A DNA stretch of 64,000 nucleotides, taken from assembly GCF_000208745.1 (NCBI RefSeq), contig NC_030855.1, positions 19,161,446 through 19,225,445 of the forward strand, in the 5' to 3' direction. This DNA comes from Theobroma cacao (Eukaryota; Streptophyta; Magnoliopsida; Malvales; Malvaceae). Shown here one piece after another: positions 50,701 to 63,719 of this stretch (position 1 is its first letter; each line of letters starts with the position of its first letter). The position numbers and the translations under genes were made by a program. The notes below the pieces were generated by a model. That model worked only from the letters and a program-made list of their open reading frames with translations, was not told where the DNA came from and did not search any database.

Positions 50701-53700
50701 TTTTTAAATTCATACTATTCAGCGTATTTCATTTTAAAATTTTAACTTAAAAAGTGCTTTTTGAGATAACTGTTCACGCGCAACAGAAGCGGCGGGGGGA
50801 GAAAGGGAGGTGATTGTAAATTTCAAGGAAACAGGAGGCCAGATGATGCTGTACACAGTTGATGTTTTTCACGCAAACCGGTGAAGGAAAATCACCTTGG
50901 AGAATGGAAATGGAACACAGCACCAATTGTTTTGTGTATCAAAAAGGACATAAATGGCGGGAAGCTAAGGGGGGTTCCAAATCCAACCAAAACTCCGATG
51001 TTTCCAAAACTGACGCTTGGTTCGAGAAGGAAAGTAGGAAACTAGCTTTCATGAGATGATGTACAAAATTTATGCCTCTGTTGCTGAGTGATTGTATCTT
51101 CCTTTTCCTCCTCTAATTTTCACGTGCAATTTTGCATTCTCAAAGGCCAGACAATAATATTAGTTAGTGATTATAGAATTAGTATTTTGCACCCACCCAC
51201 ATTTGGAAAGGGTTTTACAAAATGCACTTGCAGCTTACAGCAATGCCAGATTTTTTCCCCAAGGCAATGATGAATACTTCACTATCCCTTGCAAGATTTG
51301 TATTGCTCTTTTTCTACTTCGATACTATCCTTTTTTGTGCTTAAATAAATGGTTTCCAAGTTTTCGTCCTCTCCCCACTCCTTTTTCTTTTTTATAATTT
51401 ACTAACAATTTAAAAACATGCAAAGCCTATATTTTACTATACTTAGGTAAAGAATAATCACTTAAATTAAGTTTCATTTAAAATGAATAATTAGAATGTT
51501 CGATTATGGGATAACACGGTATTACCCTTTTTTATAGTTATATATAGGTAAACTATGTTATCAACTTTGGATTGTAGAAGATCTTTGTGTCGCATACGAT
51601 GAAGTACTCTAGTATGAAAATCCACACCATTGGATTTGGGCATCACAATAATTGCATGAAATTAACAACGTTCTGGATTTTTTTGAGTACTCAACTCATT
51701 AAAAAAAAAAACCCCAAAACGCGTCATACGACACCTAATCTTATTGTTTCTTTAATCCTCCGATTCTCTTCTCAATAGCCCACAAATTTTGAAACACTGT
51801 CTTGGTATACCTTGTTATCTTACAACAAAGCCAAAAACAAGTTTCTCATACTTCATACACCTACATTATTGTTATTTCATTTCTAAATACATGCATTAAA
51901 CGATTATAGATTCAATGTGATAGGGTACTCTTATGCATAAAAATTGTCCATTATTTATAATACGTTCTTATACATTATTATTTTGAGCATATATATATAT
52001 ATATATATGTATGGGAGGTATAGTTTCACACCCCCTAATTGTGATTAGGCTTTTAAATCATCAAGCTAATCACGTGTCTTATCCAGCATTTTCCTAATAA
52101 GGGTTTTGATTGAAAGATCATTTATCTAAGAAATACTACTTGTCACGAAATCATGATTTGGTTGAATCTTTGGAGCTTTTGAGGAGGTGGGTGTTTGTAA
52201 TCATGCTCGGTTTCGAGGGCGGAGGAAGCGTGCATGCAATCCCTTTTCTTTTTTATCTTTGCTTAGTTTATGGGATTTCTAACGGAAAATGCTAACCTAA
52301 AATTATAATATTCATAAAAACCTTTCTATGTTTTTTTGCTTTCTGTTCAGCTTTCTCTCCCCGGCAAGTAAACTATCTTATTCCTTTTATGGTTTCTGAA
52401 AGTGAAAGGTTCTTCATCTTCAATCAGTGCTCTATAGATAGCAACATACACATATGAATTATTAATAATAGAGGGGTTAAGCAGTGCATCCAACGACTTG
52501 AATCCTTTAATTATTAATTTGGTGAAGTTGGGACCTAATTTCTATGACCCTAACGCGTGTCGAGATACCCTGTTTGAGTTCATACCAAATTTTAAATCCC
52601 GTTGATTATTATACATAAAATAGAATAAATTTTATTAAAATAATTAATGGCAATTTCATTTATTTAATTATAAAGGCCTTAAATATTGTTAGAGTATCAT
52701 TTCCCATCACTAAAAGAAATTGGGTTTATTTTCCACTCTGCGAGTGTAAACATGTAAAAGAGAAGGGTGTCAGTTGAATTATCATATATTTAAGTTCATT
52801 CCCCTCTTAAAACCAATTCTTTTCATTAAGCTGACGTGAATAACTAGTTAAAACTATGAAAATTTATTTAGTCATATTCCTGTTTACACTTTAAAAGCAC
52901 TTTTTATTATAGCCCCTCAATTTACTTTATGATACTAGGAAATACCCAACCGACAGCTTGTTTTATGAATCACCCCTTTTAAGAGGCTTGAGTGCATTGA
53001 AAGAAATGGCAAGTATAGATCATTTTTGTTATAAATAATTACAGCTAATTTTAGAAGTTTATCATGAAGAAATCATCAATAGTTTGTCTAGTTTATTCCC
53101 CCTTACTGCAAGGAATTAGAACCTTAGAAAAAAGTCTGTATATATAATTGTAGTAATTATACCCAAAGAAAGAACATGTACTTTGGAATCACTCCAAAAT
53201 ATTGGCAATTGAGAGTGATTCATTGATTAAAATATACAATAAGTTTAAAGATATATAATATGTGCCACTTCATATCAATTTGGGGGGTGGTGTTAGCAAA
53301 AAAAAAAAAAAAGGGCGATTCCTGGTAATTGTTCTCGTTAAGAATAAGCTTAAAGAGAAATTTTTATTAATGGTTGCTAACAAAAATAAAATAAAATTGA
53401 TTATTTTCAATAATGAAGAATTGGATAGAAAGTAGTCAATTTGACTTCTTTTATTATTATTAAATGCGGTAGTTGTTCTGATAGTAACGGACAATTAAAT
53501 CTACTAACTAACCTCAAACCCATCATGCCATATTATTCACATGGAGCTTTATAGTTTATGCCAGTTAGGTTTTATATTTTTCCAGGACCAGCTTATGCTA
53601 GTAATTAGATATTTCTTGCTGCTTGACTTGATGCCAACGGCACTAAATTTTATTTATTTTTCTTCATCAAATTTTTTTTCAGTAAATTTGTACCCCCAAT

Positions 53701-53955
53701 GTATTAGGAAGTTTCAACTTTCAAGTTCAACCCTTAAATCTATGAATCTATACTACTTTGGAAGCTCTTTTTCCTTCGTTCAAGGGTTATTAATGATAAT
53801 GGGTCCAGATATTCTGATTAATGATATTGTTTGGCCGATACATTTTATCACTCATAAATTAAGAATTTTTGTTTTTATAAATTGTAACGAAGCTTGTACT
53901 TAGTTGTATTGATAAAAGAAATAGTGGAAATGGGCTAAATTCAACAACACTTCAA
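44738..53955. other. Long gene-poor stretch
   Basis: About 9 kb with no coding region I can support. Short frames near 46.2-47.1, 50.1-50.4 and 50.9-51.1 kb lack family signatures, splice context or codon bias strong enough to call. Small features are a CCCCTG-type run near 46525-46545 and the 14-base direct repeat TTTTGCTGATGTGT at 46499 and 46556. The codon-like stretch at 50859-51059, ending KTDAWFEKESRKLAFMR, may merit a transcript check. Confidence 0.4.
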
Positions 53956-54350
53956 TTCTTTGCGTTAAAAAAAATCTAATTTTTTAAAAAGTTTTTGAAT
54001 TATTTAAAAATTTTTAATTTTTTTTAATTTTTATTATATATTTTATTTTGAACCGAATAAAATTCTTATAACTAATCATATGCGGCATTGATATGATGTT
54101 GATATGAAAAGTAAAAATACACGTGATTACAATATCATGATATATCAATATTATGTAATCATTTATTATAATATATCAATATGTCACACTGTATCATGTG
54201 AAATAAAAAATAACAAGCATTATTTTGATTAATGATAATTAATTAATAAAAATTTATTTTGTTCAAAATAAAATAGAAGAATTTGATTCAATGTGATAAA
54301 AGAATAAAAATTTATTTATATTTTTAAAAATATTATAATTTTTTTTTGAC
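53956..54350. repeat. MITE-like foldback element, copy 3 (most complete)
   Basis: Long arms of roughly 75 bases face each other. The inner left arm has TTTTATTTTGAACCGAATAA near 54043; the inner right arm has TTTGTTCAAAATAAAATAG near 54255-54275; the outer right arm runs to TTTTTAAAAATATTATAA near 54340. The middle carries GTGATTACAATATCATGAT and GTCACACTGTATCATGTGA. It is the same family as the copies near 12.5 kb and 42 kb. Confidence 0.6.
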
Positions 54351-55600
54351 AATTCGAATTTCCAATAGGACATTCTATTAGTTTAGGAAATAAAAGTACA
54401 ATTCGGATGTAATTGTTTAAAACAAATTAAAATAAAATAATGTTATAATTCATCTCATTTTTTTAAATCAATTACTTTTTAATAACTAAATTTGCAGTGA
54501 TTGTGTAACTAGAGTTTTTTTTTTTTATTAGAGGAAGAGTATTTGATAAAAAGATCATGTATCAATTAATTAGTCAAATGCTCCAATACAATTAGAGTTA
54601 TCGGGATAGGAAATTTAACCCAATTGCGCATGCTCATTTATGTAGCAGATAAGAATAAGGATTCACTAAGTTATTTCGTATATTATAATAGGAAATCTTA
54701 TATCTAAATATTCATTAATTTTTATTGACATCATTCAAAATGTAAATCTATTTAAATTAAAATTTTAAATAAAAATTTATTGATTGATGTAAGATTTTTT
54801 AAAAAATATATTCAAATCCCCTCCTCAATTATTTAAAAAAAATTAAAAAGTCGGGAGCAGGTATACAGTGCGGCCTTTCTTGTATTTGTGCGGTCTTCAT
54901 TCGACGAACCAAAACTAATCCCCCGTGACCAAAATTAACACCAGACACAATTTTTTTTGTTGATTTCCCAACCAAACTTTTTATCGTAGCTTCCGAGACC
55001 AAATTATGTCCTTCCACGCGCCGGTACTACACCTGCACTCAACTGTCAATAATTATACCATGCCTGGCCTGGTTCTAATTAATGGTCTTAAAATAAGTAA
55101 GAAGGGGAAATATCTTCGCACCGAGTACCCTGTACCCTATACCCCGACTTTGTTTTTTTTTTTTCTGTATTTCACACTTTGATGTTGTGCTTTGATATTT
55201 TTCACGCGCGGTGATAGCGAGTGGATGTGAGATGAAGTAAAACGTAAGGATAAAATTTATGTTTTGATTGATTAGAACCGACCTTATTGGGATTGTGTGG
55301 AGAGAATCTTTGTGTTTTCAAAAACGCCAAAAATAGGGGTTAGAAAGATTAGATGCCTCAGGTTTTTTGTACAGCCAAACAGACCTTTAGCTTTGTTACA
55401 GTAATTATTTTTAATCAATTAAACTATAATTAACCCATACTAATAATTTTCGAAAAATACAAAGGATGGAAAAAAAAAAAAGACAAAGGAATTGAACAAA
55501 AAACTTGATTGCCTCATTGGATTGAAGCTCCGCGTAAGTGTAAAAAGTGACGATGAAGAGTGGGGTCCAAAGGCCGTCAAAAGGGTTCCACATTTCACTT
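54351..55600. other. AT-rich spacer upstream of BGAL1
   Basis: I see no supported gene. The last few hundred bases are the distal promoter of the beta-galactosidase gene. Confidence 0.4.
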
Positions 55601-56035
55601 TCAAACCCCCCATGCTTCCGTGTTTAAATGCAGCTGCAAATCCTCTTCACTCATTGCAAAAACCAAGCCTCTCATTTGATCAACAAACCCAACGAAAAGA
55701 AAAGAAAAGAAAAAAAAAAAACCTACAAAAACTAGCACATTACCGAGACTAGTGTGCTAGGCCTTAGCTTATTTTCCCCTTTACTGTCCCTCATTTTCCA
55801 TTAGAAAAAACGGGGGAGCTCAACTGGGCAAACAAAGGCATAACAGCTAGCTGTTTTGTTTACTTGTCTCTCTCCCTCTCTTTTTCTCTTTTTCTCCTTG
55901 AACTTTTTTTTCCTCTCTAATCTCTAGATAGAGAAGAATAGAATAAAGTGTACTAGAGAAAGAACAAGGCAAAAAAGGGCATTGCTTTGTTTAAACTAGA
56001 GGCTCATTTGCTCATTTTTTGTTTTCGCCGTGGCC
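55601..56035 (+). promoter_or_regulatory. Core promoter and 5' leader of BGAL1
   Basis: A weak TATA-like TTTAAATG near 55623 is followed by sequence that looks like a transcribed leader, including a pyrimidine tract (CTCTCTCCCTCTCTTTTTCT, near 55867-55886). A leader of about 380 bases would be long but normal for this gene group. The transcription start is not determined. Confidence 0.35.
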
Positions 56036-59000
56036 ATGGACTCCAACTCCAAGCTTCCTGTAATGTGGAATGCTCTGTTGGTTCTTCTGTTTGCTTCCTG
56101 GGTTTGTTCAGTTTCTGCCTCTGTTTCCTATGACCGTAAGGCTATCACCATTAATGGGCAAAGAAGGATCCTCATTTCTGGATCCATTCACTACCCAAGA
56201 AGCTCACCTGAGGTGAACTTTTTCTTTCATGTTTTATTTTTCCCTCCAAAATGTACTTCTTCGGTCTCCATTATTTCCTCAAAAGTCCAAGTTTAGTAGC
56301 TTTTTTTGATGCATTTCTTCATCTGGGTGCCTCTAAAGTTTCTTTCTTTCTGTATGCATAGTTGCATACAGGTACATCATTCTGTTAATGTAGCATGTTT
56401 ATGTTTGCTTTAAGTTGTTTGATTTTTTATTCCTTTTTTTCTAAATTTGGGTCTTTTTGGTTGTTGCAGATGTGGCCAGATCTTGTACAGAAGGCTAAAG
56501 AAGGAGGGCTAGATGTGATTCAGACTTATGTTTTTTGGAATGGCCATGAGCCTGCACCTGGCAAAGTAATGAAAAGCAACATCTTTTTGAAAAGAAAAAA
56601 AAATCTCTTTTCTTGATTACAGAGCTTGTGTTTTCGGTAAATTGCGTAAGAAATTCTGAATTTTCTTTCTATTTTTGGTTATTGTAGTATTACTTCCAAG
56701 GCAACTATGATTTGGTCAAATTTATTAAGCTGGTTCAGCAGGCAGGCCTCTATGTTCATCTGAGGATTGGTCCTTATGTCTGTGCTGAGTGGAACTTTGG
56801 GTAATGCTAAAATATTTTATTTTCTAAAATTTAAAGAAATCACAGCGTAGTTTAAGTAATTGATTTTTATTTTATTTTATTTTTCAGGGGTTTTCCTGTT
56901 TGGCTGAAGTACATTCCCGGTATCAATTTCAGAACAAACAATGGACCTTTCAAGGTTAGCCAATTTCCATCCTTCCATCTGAAGTTTCATTGTAATAATC
57001 TGTATTCTTTTCTAATTTAATCTTGTAATTAAATCTCTGGAAATTGATTTTTTTTCCTTGCTGTCCTGAAGGTTTTTTTTTTTTTGAGAAACATATACTC
57101 ACTCACTGAATTGCTATGATGAAGGCTCAAATGCAAAGATTTACAGAAAAGATTGTGGATATGATGAAAGCTGAAAGGTTGTTTGAGTCTCAAGGAGGTC
57201 CTATAATTCTATCTCAGGTAGGCAAATTGATACATTACAGTAATAGTTAAATTCTCGATCTGACATTTTGTTTGAAGTTTTCTCTGTTGAAGATGTGGAT
57301 ATTCGCTATCTGTTCTCGGTTTAATTGTCAATTCATTGTGGTAAACTAAGAAAAAAGTGTCATTTATGATCTCTGCTTTTAACAGATTGAAAATGAATAT
57401 GGACCCATGGAATATGAACTTGGGGCACCCGGTAAAGCTTACACTGATTGGGCAGCTAAAATGGCTGTGGGACTAGGCACTGGTGTCCCATGGGTCATGT
57501 GCAAACAAGATGATGCACCCGATCCTATTGTGAGTGTTCTATGCATTTTTCCTTTATCTTTTTACCTTCTCTTGTCATTTTCCATATCCAATCTTAATGG
57601 CCGTCATATTATGCTCAATCTTCTTTAGTGGGTTTGCTAGTGAACATTGTGTTGTCTACTCCTTGGTCATGGTTGAAATGAATAATTATTTCTCATTTCA
57701 CATGGCTCCGCTTTGCTCTTTCCGAGTCCTATCTGTTAGGGTGTCTTTATTTTATTCTTTATGGACTTTCAGTTTTTGTTATCATATATTGATGAGCATT
57801 TTCCTTTCATCAATTATTATTGTACCCATTTGAACTTACATAATTAGTGGTGTCGGTGAAGTATACCATTGCTTTTGTCAATGCTTGGAGATGTCAAAGC
57901 AGTAGTGTATTTCTAAGTTGTGACCCAATTCTATGAAAGCACAACAGATAGGCGTTTGATTGACCTTTTTGGCTAATAAAATAATCTAGTCTTATCATGT
58001 GTTTCTGTGCAAGGTGAGGTGTTCTTTATAATTATTCATATTGTGTTTTCTTAAATATTATTTTTTTCCAACAGATTAACACCTGCAATGGTTTCTACTG
58101 TGACTACTTTTCTCCTAACAAGGCCTACAAACCAAAGATATGGACTGAAGCCTGGACAGGCTGGTAAGCATATTTTTGCCTTTTTGAGAGATTATCTTTT
58201 GTAGCTCTCACTTGCTTGAAAGAACTACAAGTTCACAAGAAGATACAGGTGCCTCCTGGTTGATTGTTCATTTACTTTACGATGTAGGTATACTGAGTTT
58301 GGAGGTGCAGTTCCTTACCGACCTGCTGAAGACTTGGCATTTTCAGTTGCAAGATTTATACAAAAAGGAGGAGCATTCATTAATTATTATATGGTAATCA
58401 AATTGTTTATTCAATTTACCAAGTTCAATCCTTGGAAGAGTGAGTCTTATATGCTTGTTATTTGTATTACCAGTATCATGGAGGAACAAATTTTGGCCGA
58501 ACTGCTGGGGGTCCTTTCATTGCTACTAGCTATGATTATGATGCTCCTCTTGATGAATATGGTATGCATGAAGTACCAATGATGCATTTTTCAAGTTGGT
58601 TATGCACCATCTTGTTTTTATTGTCTATTTAATCTGAACCTACATTCTATGCCTTTTAGCTTTCATAGAGAGTGAAAGTGGGGTAAATTTTAAGGATTAG
58701 TTCTTTGATATTGATTTGAAGGAGAACCATTTTTTGTCATGCAGGACTGTTGAGGCAACCCAAATGGGGCCATTTGAAAGATTTGCATAGAGCAATAAAA
58801 CTCTGTGAACCAGCTTTAGTAAATGGAGATCCCACTGTGATGCGACTTGGAAACTATCAGGAGGTTAGTCTGACTTATATTTCTGAGAACCTTAATCCTA
58901 CTCTGCATTGGTTTGCATGCAAAACTTACTTTCAAATTCCTTTCTAAAAATACAGGCTCATGTATTCAAATATCAGTCTGGAGGTTGTGCTGCCTTCCTT

Positions 59001-62000
59001 GCAAATTACAACCCAAGATCTTTTGCAAAAGTTGCCTTTGGGAACATGCACTACAACCTGCCTCCTTGGTCTATCAGCATTCTTCCTGACTGCAAGAATA
59101 CTGTGTATAACACTGCAAGGGTGAGAAAAAAGATTTGATAGACATGAAATTTTCTTTGTTCATATTTTACCAATACCGGTGTCAAGATTGATTTCTGGCC
59201 AAGCATTTTGCAGATAAATTTTATCTAATTTAATATCATAACACTATTTTTGCAGTATATCCTCTTGTTTATCATTTAGATGGTTTCCACTTTGAAGTTT
59301 TTATCTAAAACTAGTACAAAAAGGAATCAACCAATGATATTTTTTCACCTTCTGTTGATAGTATGAAATAAACATAATTTTGACATTTTATAACAAACTT
59401 TCACAATAGGTTGGTGCCCAAATTGCACGGAAGAAAATGGTTCCTGTTCCCATGCATGGAGCGTTCTCTTGGCAGGCATTCAGTGAAGAGACAGCTTCGG
59501 ATGTTGACAGTTCATTCACAATGGTCGGATTGTTGGAGCAGATAAATACAACCAAAGATGCAACTGACTATTTGTGGTACACAACAGAGTAAGTAGTGTA
59601 TAATAATACATCATTGTGATTTGCATCGTCTGTCTTTATTCAACTCATTTATTGCAAACCAATGTATATATTATTTGCACTCTTTTCTATTACCAGTATT
59701 TGACTTTCTAAATTTTGTGTACATTCTGTTTCCATCCCTAGCATTAAGATTGACCCCAGTGAAGGATTCTTGAAGAATGGAAACTCTCCTGTTCTTACTA
59801 TCTTATCAGCTGGCCATGCTTTGCATGTTTTTGTCAATGGTCAACTATCAGGTGGGCTTATTGTTGGTTTATATTTTGGTTTGTGACTTAAGTTGCTATA
59901 TGGAAGTTATCTTAAGAAAAATGGAAAAGAGTAGTATGTAAATCGTAATACCTGGCCATGCAAGTTAATATACAACTTTAAATTTCAATAGGCGGTAAAC
60001 TAAAGCATGAAGAAATGGTGCTAAGTTGACAAAAAACACGTACAAACAGGAGTTTAGATGTCCTTGGTTTTACTTTCAGACTACCTAATGTAGGTCAACA
60101 GCACCAAATTGCGTTGCGGTGCCCCTGATATTTTTTCTTTTCCCACTAATTAAATTTGTCAGGAAGTGCCTATGGAAGTCTTGAATTCCCCAAACTAACA
60201 TTCAGCCAAGGTGTTAATTTGAGAGCTGGTGTCAACAAAATTTCACTTTTGAGTATTGCTGTTGGTCTCCCAGTAAGCTCTCTTCTCTCTCTCTCTCTCT
60301 GTGCAGACAGCCTCATGCCATAGAAATTTGTTCATGAAAGATTGATTTTGTGGTTTGAGTGCAGAATGTTGGTCCACATTTTGAGACATGGAATGCTGGT
60401 ATTCTTGGCCCGGTTACATTGAATGGTCTCAATGAGGGAAGGAGAGATCTCTCATGGCAGAAATGGTCTTACAAGGTCTTTTTCTTGCATACTAGTATTT
60501 ATTCTCTAATTGTCCTGATGTGCTAGAGAGTTATATGGTTATTTATCCCCTTGCAGATTGGCCTTGAAGGAGAAGCATTGAATCTTCATTCACTAAGTGG
60601 TAGTTCCTCAGTGGAGTGGGCACAGGGGTCCTTTGTTGCACGAAGGCAGCCACTGATGTGGTATAAAGTAAGTATCTCAAAATACAATATTCTTAAAATA
60701 CCACATATATTTCTACAAAAAATGCATGGGAAGCATGAATATTGTTTTGGTCATTACTTAAGCCTGGGTCTGTTTGAGCCTAAAGCTGATGGTGTCCTAC
60801 GGTCATAAAAAGAATTGCTGACAATTTTGACTGTACTGTATTTTCATTAGAAAAAATTTCATAGAAATAAAAATGCACCTGAACACCACCTTTAGTCTGC
60901 ATTTGTTGACATCTGCATTAATTTTGCAGACAACTTTCAATGCTCCAGCTGGAAATGCTCCGTTGGCTTTAGATATGCACAGTATGGGGAAAGGTCAGAT
61001 TTGGATAAATGGACAGAGCATTGGACGCCACTGGCCTGCATATAAAGCATCTGGCAATTGTGGTGACTGTAATTATGCTGGAACATATGATGAGAAGAAA
61101 TGTAGAACTAATTGTGGAGAGGCCTCTCAAGGATGGTAAGAGAACAAACTAATCTGCTTTACAGTTTCTCTTACAAGCGTGGAATTGTTGATAAACTGAT
61201 TTGTGGTCACTAATTGATATTTAGGTATCACATTCCTCGTTCATGGCTCAACCCAACAGGGAATTTGTTGGTTGTGTTTGAGGAATGGGGTGGTGACCCC
61301 AATGCAATTTCTCTGGTCCGCAGAGAAACTGACAGTGTTTGTGCTGATATCTATGAGTGGCAACCAACTCTTATGAATTACCAGATGCAAGCCTCTGGTA
61401 AAGTCAACAAACCTCTAAGGCCAAAAGTTCATTTAGAGTGCGATGCTGGGCAGAAAATCTCGGCAGTAAAGTTTGCCAGCTTTGGAACGCCAGAAGGGGC
61501 CTGTGGAAGCTACTGTGAAGGAAGCTGCCATGCTCACCACTCTTATGATGCTTTTAATAGGGTATGCTACACTTGCTTATGTTGTTTCATCTTCTTTTAT
61601 ATTTGGAATGGTGACTCTTGGGGTTTTACTAGTATCTTACGCAGGCTTTAAGCTTTGTCCAGCAATTGTTGATTTCTTCTCTAATTGCCCTTTATATATA
61701 ATCCCATAAGTAATTCAAGTCTATGAATTCCCCCACCGCTATCTCTTTATCCTCCTCCTTTGGATATACACACCAAAGTATCTGAGTTACCTATACCATC
61801 CCAAAATAATAATAGTACCTGAGTTTCCTTGTCTTTTCTCTTTTTACAGCACTTTGTTTCATTGCTTCATAAACATTGACCTATGTCTTTGTCCTTGCAG
61901 CTTTGTGTTGGGCAGAACTTCTGCTCGGTGACTGTAGCACCTGAAATGTTTGGAGGAGACCCATGTCCTAGTGTCATGAAGAAACTCTCTGTGGAGGTCA

Positions 62001-62011
62001 TTTGCAGCTGA
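56036..62011 (+). CDS. BGAL1: Beta-galactosidase, GH35, BGAL1-like
   Basis: Nineteen exons join in phase to 843 residues: 56036-56212, 56470-56565, 56688-56800, 56888-56954, 57125-57217, 57386-57529, 58075-58163, 58288-58393, 58474-58561, 58745-58863, 58956-59120, 59410-59588, 59742-59851, 60163-60272, 60365-60475, 60557-60667, 60930-61135, 61225-61561 and 61901-62011. It is a secreted cell-wall enzyme that removes terminal beta-galactose from wall polysaccharides. A signal peptide covers residues 1 to about 28. The GH35 signature [14 protein letters not shown] holds the acid/base Glu186; WTEAWTGW holds the nucleophile Glu255. Beta-sandwich domains follow, then a SUEL-type galactose-binding lectin domain (about 757-843) found in only some plant BGALs. 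Length and exon count match Arabidopsis BGAL1. ATG 56036 is preferred because it begins the signal peptide; an in-frame GTG two codons earlier is not a start. No lesion is seen. Confidence 0.96.
60284..60301. repeat. CT microsatellite in BGAL1 intron 14
   Basis: A short CT run follows the donor of the exon ending at 60272. It is too short to affect splicing noticeably and is a possible length polymorphism. Confidence 0.7.
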
Positions 62012-62456
62012 TGCAACGCATCAAAAGTACATGAAATAAACAGGGGTCTCAATTCATTTTCTCTCAATCAGACATACCATTCAGCATTTTTCTTTTCTGG
62101 GTAAACTAAGTCCACACTCCAAGATCACAACCATTTGTTTTAGCTTTTCCAGGGTGAAGTTGTACAAATACACAACACACCCCTTGGTAAAAGCTCATAT
62201 CGATTGTGAAATGATTGCAGATAAGCTCTATGTATATATACAATGTTTGTTCCCTGCGTGATACAGAGAATTCGAAGAATTGATGAGGTCAGTAGAAGCG
62301 CATTGAGACGATAGGTGTACTGAATCCATGTGCAAATGTTTTGGTTTTTAGGATATGGAAACCCTCTGGTTTCTACCAAAGTTTATGCCTTGTAATCTAT
62401 TTTAACTTCCTGGGAAGCAATTCCTTCATTGCTTTGTTCGTGCAAGAATATTTGAG

Positions 62457-62462
62457 AATAAA
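62457..62462 (+). terminator. Candidate poly(A) signal of BGAL1
   Basis: AATAAA lies about 450 bases after the stop codon. This implies a fairly long 3' UTR; earlier AT-rich near-matches could be used instead. Confidence 0.35.
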
Positions 62463-63681
62463 ATTAAGTTTTTCAGATTGTCTCCAGTAACTTTCTTTAC
62501 CTATTATGATCACTAACATGATTTTCATATTTTCAATCCAACTTGCCCCATGCCAGTGAAGCGCATTCGTTACTTAACTGCCCTTTCCTGCTGAGTGTGC
62601 TAATATCTTCTGACCAAGTCGTAATGTATCATAAAGTGAACTGTGCTTGCCCTTTCATAGCACCAAGCCAACATCTTTGAGAACACATGGAGGGTGGGGG
62701 AATTGGATATTAAAAATAAGAAAAAAAAAGACAAAACTCAAGTTCCTTAGATGCAAATCAAAGAGCTGGTTGAAAATATATATTCTGTGCATAGTGTATA
62801 AAATATGTTATCATTGGGTCCAGTAACCATGTGAGGCAAATTTTTTGCTACAAATCCTTTAATAATCTTACTCGAAAGAATCCAAGAACTATGTCGGCTT
62901 GCTTTCAGCACTTCAATTATAACTAATTGTACGAGTTATTTATTAATGACCATATGACACCATCTGTGAGTCCTAGTGAAGCTTTTTTCTGTCTTTTTGC
63001 CATCTAGTAATTGGGTTGACTGAACTTAAATGTATCTATCCATTCCACTCAAACTCCCATGTCAACGCTTAAATATAAAAGAAGTTTGAACTTCCTTGTG
63101 AAACTGAAGGAGGCAAGTTTAGAAATTTACTATTCCATTTAACATTGGATTACATAGAATTTAAAAGTTGAGAGCTTAACGGGCGCTTGACTGCTTGCCT
63201 GAACTGCTCATGGGGTTTCTTCCCTAAAGGCCCATCAAAGTGAAAGCAAGCTAATCAAAGGATGAAAACTCAACAAGCTCATCAAGGGTGAAGACCTCAG
63301 CCTAAAGCCAGCCTAGTATCTGCAAACCCAACCCAATACCCTTTTAAATTGGCTATTTCTCTCAGACCAATTTTTTGTTCTTTTTTGAGTTTTTTCCAAA
63401 GGCCAACGCATGCATGCTTGGACAACTATTTTGGGAAAGTGGCAGAACAAAAAGGGTTAGCCAATTGTTTTACCATAATAATCAAATCAGATTGCGTAAA
63501 ATGCTTAAGTCTATTAACTCAATTAGAATGGTAATTTGGAACCCCCCCCCCCCCCCCTCAAGTCTATTACTTGTAGCTTTCTTCTCTTTGACCTCTGCAA
63601 TTGTAGACGTTTATAATCGCTTCATGCATTGCGTCCCAAACCCTTTCAACGGCGGGCTCCACCTTTTGAATGGATGACCTC

Positions 63682-63719
<38 letters not shown>

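Noticed and set aside
50130..51059. Two small plus-strand frames near 50.1 and 50.9 kb
   Set aside because: They have no recognised domain. The second looks mildly protein-like at its end but lacks any supporting context.
53541..53903. 120-codon frame
   Set aside because: It is rich in Phe, Leu and Ser from T-rich DNA, with no homology signature.
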